Positions 55,405 through 64,000 of a DNA stretch of 64,000 bases are shown in pieces. The stretch spans positions 23,387-87,386 of the forward strand of contig JARRCM010000005.1 in the NCBI GenBank assembly GCA_029982205.1, in the 5' to 3' direction. Every line of letters begins with the position of its first letter. Within the stretch, counting starts at the first letter, position 1. Source of the DNA: Thermosediminibacterales bacterium (GTDB lineage: Bacteria > Bacillota > Thermosediminibacteria > Koleobacterales > JARRCM01). The notes beneath the pieces were generated by a model. That model was not told where the DNA came from, did not search any database, and saw nothing but the letters and a program-made list of their open reading frames with translations. A program made the position numbers and the translations under genes.

Positions 55405-58005
55405 ATGGATGAAAAAAACACTATACAGAGTGAAATATCTGATATGATAGAAGAACTTGCTGAAAAAGCCAAATCAGCACTTAAAGATATGGTTAAACTT
55501 AATCAGGAACAAGTAGATAAAATTGTTAAAGAAATGGCCCTAGCTGGGCTTGCCAATCATATGAGGTTGGCAAAATTGGCTGTTGAAGAAACAAAAAAAG
55601 GAGTTTATGAAGATAAAATCATTAAAAACCTCTTTGCCACTGAGTATATTTATCATAGTATAAAATATCAGAAAACTGTAGGAATTATTAATGAAAACGA
55701 AGAGGAGGATTATGTTGAAATAGCAGAACCTGCAGGTGTGATTGCAGGTATAACACCTGTTACAAATCCCACTTCTACAACATTATTCAAATGCTTAATT
55801 TCAATGAAAACAAGGAATCCAATAATTTTTGCATTTCATCCAAATTCACAAAAATGCAGCGCAGAATCTGCTAAGGTCATGAGAGATGCAGCTATCAGAG
55901 CAGGTGCCCCAGAACATTGTATTCAATGGATTGAAAAACCTTCCATAGAAGCCACTCAATTATTAATGAAAAACGACGGTATTTCATTAATACTGGCTAC
56001 AGGCGGGTCATCAATGGTCAAAGCTGCATACAGCGCAGGCAAGCCCGCTCTAGGAGTTGGCCCCGGTAATGTGCCGTGTTATATAGAGAAGACAGCAGAC
56101 ATAAAGAGAGCAGTAACAGATTTGATTTTATCAAAGTCCTTTGACAACGGCATGATTTGTGCATCTGAACAGGCAGTAATCGTAGACGAAGACGTCTATG
56201 AACCAGTTACATCATATATGAAAAAACATAACTGCTATTTTGTTAACGGAGAGGAAAAAAAGATGTTAGAGGCCCTTGTGGTTGAAGAAAAAACATGTTC
56301 AATCAACCCACAGATTGTAGGACAATCTGCTTATACAATCGCTAAAATGGCTGGATTTGAAGTTCCGGAAAACACCAAAATACTGGTTGCTGAAATAAAA
56401 GGAATAGGCCCTGATTACCCTTTGTCAAGGGAAAAACTAAGCCCTATACTGGCATGCTTAAAAGTTAAGGATTCAAATGAAGGAATTCAACGATCTGTGG
56501 AAATGGTTAACTTTGGGGGATCAGGCCATTCTGCAGTTATTCACTCAAATGATGATAATGTAATAAGCAAATTTGCTTCAAAGGTAAATACCGGGAGAAT
56601 CATAATTAATCAACCTTCCAGCCATGGAGCTATAGGAGACATATATAATACCACCATGCCTTCTCTTACCCTCGGATGTGGTTCTTTTGGCAGAAACAGC
56701 ACAACCGCCAATATAACCGCAGTAAACTTAATAAACAAAAAACGTGTGGCCCGGAGAAGATATAATATGCAGTGGTTTAAAATACCTGAAAAAATATATT
56801 TTCAACCTGGTTCTGTTCAGTATCTCTCGAAAATGCCGGATATTTCAAGAGCCTTTATTGTTACAGACAAAACAATGGTAAAACTAGGTCTTGTTGATAA
56901 AGTTCTCTATCATCTAAGAAAACGGATCGGCAGAAACTATGTACACTCAGAGATTTTTGACAAGGTGGAACCTGATCCAACTGTAAAAACAGTAATGGAA
57001 GGTGTTGAAGCTATAAACTCATTTAAACCTGATGTTATTATTGCCCTTGGAGGAGGATCGGCTATTGATACCGCTAAAGCAATATGGTTGTTTTATGAAC
57101 ATCCTGAAACAAACTTCGATGACCTGCGTATGAAATTTATGGATATCCGCAAAAGGGTGTTTAAGTTTCCTCCGCTTGGGAAAAAAGCCAAATTGGTTGC
57201 AATACCTACCACTTCAGGCACAGGATCAGAGGTTACATCCTTTACTGTTATTACTGACCCTGAAAACGAAACCAAATACCCGCTTGCAGATTACGAGTTG
57301 ACACCTGATGTAGCAATAATAGATCCTGAATTTGTTCAAACAATGCCTCCTAATGTAACTGCTGATACCGGTATGGATGTTTTAACACATGCCATAGAAG
57401 CATATGTTTCAGTTATGGCATCCGATTTTACTGATGCCCTTGCAATGAAAGCAATCCAAATCGTTTTTGAATACCTGCCGAGATCCTATAAAAACTCTAA
57501 TGACCTAAAGGCCCGTGAAAAAATGCATAACGCATCTTGTATAGCAGGTATGGCCTTTACAAATGCCTTTTTAGGAATCAATCACAGTTTGGCACACAAA
57601 TTGGGTGGTGAGTTTCATATATCACACGGCAGAGCTAATGCAATATTGCTTCCACATGTAATCAGATATAACGCTTCAGAACCAACTAAGTTCAATGCTT
57701 TTCCAAAATATGAACACTATGTTGCGGATAAAAAATACGCAGAAATAGCCAAATACCTCGGTCTGCCTTGTGGTAATACGGAAGAAGGTGTTAACAGCCT
57801 TATATCGGCAATAATAGACCTGATGAAAAAGTTAGAAATACCCCTTTCCTTAAAAGATTTTGGGATACCCGAAAGCCGATTTATGCAGGTTATAGATGAA
57901 CTAGCAGATAAGGCTTTTGAAGATCAGACTACTACAGCCAATCCAAGAATGCCCCTTGTATCAGAACTAAAAGATATTTATATAAAAGCCTATAACGGAT
58001 TATAG
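55405..58005 (+). CDS. adhE: Bifunctional acetaldehyde-CoA/alcohol dehydrogenase
   Basis: N-terminal ALDH '[39 protein letters not shown]' and C-terminal Fe-ADH '[15 protein letters not shown]', '[30 protein letters not shown]'. Confidence 0.96.
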   Translation: MDEKNTIQSEISDMIEELAEKAKSALKDMVKLNQEQVDKIVKEMALAGLANHMRLAKLAVEETKKGVYEDKIIKNLFATEYIYHSIKYQKTVGIINENEEEDYVEIAEPAGVIAGITPVTNPTSTTLFKCLISMKTRNPIIFAFHPNSQKCSAESAKVMRDAAIRAGAPEHCIQWIEKPSIEATQLLMKNDGISLILATGGSSMVKAAYSAGKPALGVGPGNVPCYIEKTADIKRAVTDLILSKSFDNGMICASEQAVIVDEDVYEPVTSYMKKHNCYFVNGEEKKMLEALVVEEKTCSINPQIVGQSAYTIAKMAGFEVPENTKILVAEIKGIGPDYPLSREKLSPILACLKVKDSNEGIQRSVEMVNFGGSGHSAVIHSNDDNVISKFASKVNTGRIIINQPSSHGAIGDIYNTTMPSLTLGCGSFGRNSTTANITAVNLINKKRVARRRYNMQWFKIPEKIYFQPGSVQYLSKMPDISRAFIVTDKTMVKLGLVDKVLYHLRKRIGRNYVHSEIFDKVEPDPTVKTVMEGVEAINSFKPDVIIALGGGSAIDTAKAIWLFYEHPETNFDDLRMKFMDIRKRVFKFPPLGKKAKLVAIPTTSGTGSEVTSFTVITDPENETKYPLADYELTPDVAIIDPEFVQTMPPNVTADTGMDVLTHAIEAYVSVMASDFTDALAMKAIQIVFEYLPRSYKNSNDLKAREKMHNASCIAGMAFTNAFLGINHSLAHKLGGEFHISHGRANAILLPHVIRYNASEPTKFNAFPKYEHYVADKKYAEIAKYLGLPCGNTEEGVNSLISAIIDLMKKLEIPLSLKDFGIPESRFMQVIDELADKAFEDQTTTANPRMPLVSELKDIYIKAYNGL

Positions 58006-58103
58006 ATTATAAATTATAAATAATTTCTAGAAATTGATAAGAATGTTTAAATAAATTTTGGGAAAAATACTTTTAAACCAAATTAAAAGGAGATGGTGAA
58101 TAT

Positions 58104-58349
58104 ATGGCTAAAATCCACTGTAGTATAAGTAATTGTCATTACTGGAAACAGGGAAACATTTGTGATGCAAGTGAAATATTTATAACATCAGACCAGTTTG
58201 GAGACACACAGCCGGACAACGTTGATGCACTTCAGGCATCAACAACACCGCAAACCCCTGTTAATTCAGGTATGGATTCCTGCTGTAAGACCTTTGTTGA
58301 TAAAAACGCTACTAATAAACACGGTGTCGATGGTATAATGAAAAGCTAA
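58104..58349 (+). CDS. DUF1540 domain Cys-rich protein
   Basis: 'IHCSISNCHYWKQGNICDASEIFITSD...DSCCKTF'. Confidence 0.85.
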   Translation: MAKIHCSISNCHYWKQGNICDASEIFITSDQFGDTQPDNVDALQASTTPQTPVNSGMDSCCKTFVDKNATNKHGVDGIMKS

Positions 58350-58361
58350 TGGTCACAAAAT

Positions 58362-58380
58362 TAGCCGGCAATTTGCCGGC
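58362..58380. terminator. Terminator between DUF1540 gene and serS
   Basis: AGCCGGCAATTTGCCGGCT hairpin at a convergent junction. Confidence 0.7.
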
Positions 58381-58383
58381 TGC

Positions 58384-59940
<1,557 letters not shown>

Positions 59941-60073
59941 TTAATATCAATAAATATTATATAACATTTAATATTTCAAATCAAATTTAAGTAGATTTTG
60001 TTTTATTCTTTTTATAGTATAATATATAAGCAAGTCAAGTTCACAAAAATATAAAAAGAAAAGGTGGGTAAAT

Positions 60074-61081
60074 ATGAAAGCAGGAAAACTACCTCATGAT
60101 GTTTTAAACAAGTATATATTTCCTTTCCTGGGATTTAAACGGCCTGAAGTGCTTGTTCACTCAAAATTCGGCGAAGACTGTAGTATTATAGATTTTGGGG
60201 AATATGTAGCAGTATTATCCACAGACCCTATAACCGGTGCGGGAAAAGATATAGGTCGCCTTGCAGTAAACGTTTCATGTAATGATATAGCAGCAAACGG
60301 CGCAGAGCCCATAGGTTTGTTAGTAACGATAATGTTTCCGACAGATACTACTGAGGAAAAAGTTAAAGATGTCATGGAACAGATTCATGCTGCTGCCAGT
60401 GACCTGGGAGTTGAAGTTTTAGGAGGGCACACTGAAATAACCCCTGCTGTTTCAAAAACAGTGATTTCATCCACGGCTTTAGGCCGGGCTTTAAAATCAG
60501 AATTTGTTACTTCTTCGGGAGCCAAACCCGGAGACAGTGTTATCATGACCAAAACTGCAGGTCTGGAAGGAAGTGCTATCCTTGCTACGGATTTTGAGGA
60601 ATTGCTAAAAAAAAGAATCGGCTATGCAAAGGTGAAACGTGCACAGGATTTTATTAAAAACATAAGCGTTGTTCCCGAAGGTAAAATTGCAGCTAAACAT
60701 GGTGCCACAGCAATGCATGATGTTACAGAAGGCGGGATTTTGGGTGCCGTGTATGAACTGGCCAGGGCATCAGAAGTAGGTATTAAGATATTTTCAGAAA
60801 AGATACCTATAGCTGAGGAAACCATTCAAATTTGTAAAATATTCGATATAGATCCCCTAAAGCTAATTTCAAGTGGTTGTATGATCATTACAACTCCTAA
60901 CGGTGAAAAATTAATATCAATTCTAAAGGATGCCGGAATACACGCAACAATTATAGGAGAAGTAACTGCAGGAGACAAAATAGTTTTAGTTAAAAACAGA
61001 TGTGAAGAACCTGTACCCCCTCCTGACCGTGATGAACTTTTTTCTGCTTTAGAAAAAATAGAAAACCTTAAAATAAAATGA
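60074..61081 (+). CDS. AIR synthase-related / HypE-like ATP-binding protein
   Basis: 'LSTDPITGAGKDIGRLAVNVSCNDIAANGAEPIGLLVTIMFP', 'GGHTEITPAVSKTVISSTALG', 'HDVTEGGILGAVYELA'. Confidence 0.85.
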   Translation: MKAGKLPHDVLNKYIFPFLGFKRPEVLVHSKFGEDCSIIDFGEYVAVLSTDPITGAGKDIGRLAVNVSCNDIAANGAEPIGLLVTIMFPTDTTEEKVKDVMEQIHAAASDLGVEVLGGHTEITPAVSKTVISSTALGRALKSEFVTSSGAKPGDSVIMTKTAGLEGSAILATDFEELLKKRIGYAKVKRAQDFIKNISVVPEGKIAAKHGATAMHDVTEGGILGAVYELARASEVGIKIFSEKIPIAEETIQICKIFDIDPLKLISSGCMIITTPNGEKLISILKDAGIHATIIGEVTAGDKIVLVKNRCEEPVPPPDRDELFSALEKIENLKIK

Positions 61082-61158
61082 AAATTTTTTAATAACAAGT
61101 GTATAAAAACCTCCAAAAATGGTTAATAATATAATGTAATCAAGGAGGTTTAGAGCTT

Positions 61159-61353
61159 ATGGGGGATATTGATATAATAGCTAAAATAGCTGATATGAAG
61201 CAAGTTGATTACCGCAACACTCTGGCCATTTCAAGCCTTATTGAACTCCTAATCGAAAAAGGAATAATTGAAAGAAGAGAAGTAGCACTAAAAGCCAGAG
61301 AGCTTGAACGAATGACTATAGCTGAAATCAGAGAATTGAGGGCCAAAAGATAA
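61159..61353 (+). CDS. Small uncharacterised helical protein (64 aa)
   Basis: AAGGAGGT RBS upstream, terminator directly after stop, coding-like composition 'MGDIDIIAKIADMKQVDYRNTLAISSLIELLIEKGIIERREVALKARELERMTIAEIRELRAKR'. Confidence 0.75.
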   Translation: MGDIDIIAKIADMKQVDYRNTLAISSLIELLIEKGIIERREVALKARELERMTIAEIRELRAKR

Positions 61354-61381
61354 AAGGCGCATTAACCGCGCCTTTTATCTT
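61352..61381. terminator. Bidirectional terminator between small ORF and luxS
   Basis: AAAAGGCGC ATTAACC GCGCCTTTT. Confidence 0.8.
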
Positions 61382-61820
61382 TTGCATTGAAATTTTCTAA
61401 AACAGCTTTCGCATACTCTTTCGCACCAAACAGGGAATGGTCTCTATAGTTTCCGCATTGTTTAGGGTTAACTGCCGGAACTTCTTCTGTTTCAATTATT
61501 CTTTTTAAAACACTTTTAAAATCTTCTTCAATTTCCTTTTCAGGCGAATCTCCGAATTTAATAAGATAGAATCCTGTCCTGCATCCCATAGGTGAAATAT
61601 CTATTATGTCATCCCTTATTTCCCTAAAATAAACTGCAAAAAGATGTTCAAGGGTATGTATTGCTCCTGTAGGTATCGCAGATGAATTTGGCTGAAGCAA
61701 TCTTAAATCATATTTTTGAACTACATCTCCTTTTAACCCTTTATATGTTTCAGATTTTCTCACATATGGCGCTTTAACATTTAGATGATCCAGCTCAAAA
61801 CTTTCTACCCTATATTTCAT
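61362..61820 (-). CDS. luxS: S-ribosylhomocysteine lyase
   Basis: 'ESFELDHLNVKAPYVR', 'GAIHTLEHLFAVYFR', 'ISPMGCRTGFYLI', 'QCGNYRDHSL'. ORF track start is 61880; MKYRVESF at 61820 preferred. Confidence 0.95.
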   Translation of the reverse strand: MKYRVESFELDHLNVKAPYVRKSETYKGLKGDVVQKYDLRLLQPNSSAIPTGAIHTLEHLFAVYFREIRDDIIDISPMGCRTGFYLIKFGDSPEKEIEEDFKSVLKRIIETEEVPAVNPKQCGNYRDHSLFGAKEYAKAVLENFNAKDKRRG

Positions 61821-61915
61821 AATAAAACCACCTCTTAAAAAACTTCTAACGACACCTTCACTCAGAAAACCCTGCTGCAAAACCTGCCTCGAGGGAGGTT
61901 AAACAGCCAAATCTG

Positions 61916-62353
61916 TTAAAGGCAGCATGCATTTGGTTCTTCTCGAAACTCCTTATACCTCTTATATGATAAACGGACAAGTGATTTGTCTTGGCTGTAT
62001 GTTATCCTCTCTACAGCTTCATCTATAGGAAAAAAACGACCATTTATAAATCCTTCGTTTCTATTTATTGTATAGTTTTTATCTTTAGCTTCCATTAGAT
62101 ACCAAATAATCTGATTACAAACAGGCCGCTGGCGGGAATAAGAATAAAATTCGTAACAGGTCTCGCCTACTGAAGAAATTATTTTCGCATCTAGCCCTGT
62201 TTCATGTTTTACACGATTAAGAGCTACTTCATATGCCATTTTCCCATGCCTTATTATACCTTTCGGTAGCACCCATTCACCTTTATCATTTTTTAATATA
62301 AAAACCTCGTCCTCGTAAAATACCACGCCGCCGGCACAGTTTCTAATTAACAT
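61916..62353 (-). CDS. NUDIX hydrolase
   Basis: 'CAGGVVFYEDEVFILKNDKGEWVLPKGIIRHGKMAYEVALNRVKHETGL' (Nudix box position, degenerate). Confidence 0.8.
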   Translation of the reverse strand: MLIRNCAGGVVFYEDEVFILKNDKGEWVLPKGIIRHGKMAYEVALNRVKHETGLDAKIISSVGETCYEFYSYSRQRPVCNQIIWYLMEAKDKNYTINRNEGFINGRFFPIDEAVERITYSQDKSLVRLSYKRYKEFREEPNACCL

Positions 62354-62579
62354 ATCTCAGCCCCCATTCATAATTTCTTAAATTAAAAATTCTACAGAGC
62401 CAGATGTTTTTCCTCTAATTCGTTTCAAAATATTTTTTGGTATTTTTTGATAATACAGTCTATATTTACATCTTTGTATTATTATTTGGTCAAATATTAT
62501 TTATTTAAAAAGCAGGAATTCAATTCATTTTTAACGAATATTTTCCTATCATTCTCAATTTTGTAGTAGGGGTGATCTA

Positions 62580-63428
62580 ATGGAAGAAAATTACAAAGGA
62601 ACACTTTTAGAATGCTTTGTTAGAGTTGCACCTTATATTAACGACCTTACTATAAGAGATATAGCCGTAGCAGTAACTGACCGCGAAAAATACCTTTGTT
62701 ATTATCCCGGAAAAAATATAGACCATGGAGTCAAGCCGGGAGATCCAGTAAAAAAAGGTTCGGTAGTTTATGACGCAATGGAAAACAAAAAACTCAAAGT
62801 TGCTAGGGTTGATGATAAAAGTCTGTTTGGAATAACATATATTGCTCTTGCAATGCCAGTATTAGATGAACATACAGGGACAGTTATAGGAGGAGTTGCT
62901 TTCCTAGAAAACACCGACCAGCAGGACACTTTAAGAAGTATGGCAGATGAAATTGCTTCCGCAACCCAAGAAGTAAGCGAATCTACCCAAAAAATAGCCG
63001 CTCAAGCTCAGGAATTAGCCACTCTTGGTCAAGAACTTAATAAGTTTGCAAACGATTCTTATCAACAGATTACAAATGTAGATGAAATTATTGATTTCAT
63101 TAAAGATGTCGCATCTCAAACCAATCTTTTAGGACTAAATGCTGCTATTGAAGCTGCAAGAGTTGGAGAGGCCGGTAGGGGTTTTAGTGTGGTAGCAGGT
63201 GAAATAAGGAAACTGTCATCAAAAAGCAGTGAATCAGTAGATAATATTCAATCACTACTCGAAAAGATAAAAAAGTCCAGTGAGCATATAAAGAAATCCG
63301 TTGACTCAGTGGACGCTATTGCCAGTGAACAAGCATCTCTCCTTCAATTTATCGTAGGATCGGTAGAAGAAATCAACTCCATGGTCGAAGAACTCTTAAG
63401 TTTAGCAGAGAGAATGAGTAATAAATAA
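62580..63428 (+). CDS. Soluble (no TM) methyl-accepting chemotaxis-type signalling protein
   Basis: MCP hairpin '[51 protein letters not shown]'; N-terminal approx. 110-aa sensor without TM segments. Confidence 0.9.
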   Translation: MEENYKGTLLECFVRVAPYINDLTIRDIAVAVTDREKYLCYYPGKNIDHGVKPGDPVKKGSVVYDAMENKKLKVARVDDKSLFGITYIALAMPVLDEHTGTVIGGVAFLENTDQQDTLRSMADEIASATQEVSESTQKIAAQAQELATLGQELNKFANDSYQQITNVDEIIDFIKDVASQTNLLGLNAAIEAARVGEAGRGFSVVAGEIRKLSSKSSESVDNIQSLLEKIKKSSEHIKKSVDSVDAIASEQASLLQFIVGSVEEINSMVEELLSLAERMSNK

Positions 63429-63448
63429 ATGTTTTTGATTAATAACAA

Positions 63449-63490
63449 AAAAGGTCTTAGACCGTAGCGACTACGTTCTAAGACCTTTTA
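63449..63490. terminator. Terminator of rRNA operon / MCP gene
   Basis: AAAAGGTCTTAGACCGTAGCGACTACGTTCTAAGACCTTTT long stem-loop. Confidence 0.85.
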
Positions 63491-63506
63491 ATATAAGGAG
63501 AATAGG

Positions 63507-63622
63507 TATCGGCAGCGACTTACTCTTCCGGCCACTTACGAGGCAAGTACCATCAGCGCAGGAGGGCTTAACCTGTGTGTTCGGAATGGGAACCGGTGTA
63601 TCCCCTCCGCTATAGCCACCGA
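63507..63622 (-). rRNA. rrf: 5S rRNA
   Basis: Typical 5S sequence read on minus strand (CGGTGGCTATAGCGGAGGGGATACACCGGTTCCCATTCCGAACACACAGGTTAAGCCCTCC...). Confidence 0.95.
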
Positions 63623-63726
63623 AAATATTAAATTTACACACTGAAAATTACACAGTGAAGTACTACCTTAAAAGTAGAAGCAATACCTGAAGCTATTTCT
63701 AGCATCTAGTCTCCAGCTTCTAATAA

Positions 63727-64000
63727 GAGGTCAAGCCCTCGACCTATTAGTATCGGTCAGCTGAATACATTACTGCACTTACACCTCCGACCTATCTACC
63801 AGGTAATCTACCTGGGGTCTTACTCCTTTAGCAGGATGGGAAACCTTATCTTAGGGGGGGCTTCGCGCTTAGATGCCTTCAGCGCTTATCCCTGCCAGAC
63901 TTGGCTACCCAGCTGTGCCGATGGCTCGACAACTGGTACACCAGAGGTCTGTCCACCCCGGTCCTCTCGTACTAAGGGCAGCTCCCTTCAAGTTTCCTAC
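63727..64000 (-). rRNA. rrl: 23S rRNA, 3' end (truncated by window edge)
   Basis: Minus-strand 3' region ending ...GGTCGAGGGCTTGACC; plus strand shows 'GTACTAAGGGCAGCTCCC', 'CCTGCCAGACTTGGCTACCCAGCTGTGCCGATGGC'. Confidence 0.95.

Overview
The window is a low-GC Firmicute (clostridial, spore-forming type) chromosome segment. Its backbone, read on the minus strand, follows the classic Bacillus origin-proximal order: serS, tRNA-Ser, tadA, SRP RNA, dnaX, ybaB, recR, yaaL, bofA, speA-like, tmk, yaaR, holB, ricT, trmN6-like, rsmI, abrB/metG, tatD, yabE-like, rsmA, yabG, veg. Several accessory blocks interrupt this backbone. (1) At 2.0-10.9 kb there is a multisubunit flavin/Fe-S amino-acid (proline- or hydroxyproline-like) dehydrogenase cluster with a DapA-family enzyme, a Na+/solute symporter, an FCD-type regulator and a divergent tungsten-type aldehyde:ferredoxin oxidoreductase. 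The two divergent promoters carry matching inverted repeats at +3/+5. (2) At 31.0-34.4 kb a paralogous five-subunit dehydrogenase sits between tmk and yaaR. (3) At 36.7-46.0 kb there is a histidine kinase / sigma-54 activator / solute-binding protein operon. Immediately downstream are a perfect -24/-12 promoter and a palindromic enhancer candidate, followed by an alpha/beta hydrolase with a missing nucleophile Ser, a GltS-type transporter, a disrupted nitrilase-family gene and a DUF6282-like protein. I consider this block the best candidate for an undescribed system. (4) PFOR (por), adhE, a HypE/AIR-synthase-like gene, luxS, NUDIX and a soluble chemoreceptor follow. The right edge holds 5S rRNA and the 3' end of 23S rRNA. 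Two T-box leaders (metG, serS), six tRNAs and a large-type SRP RNA are also present. All calls come from reading motifs by eye and from the supplied translations; no database search was run.
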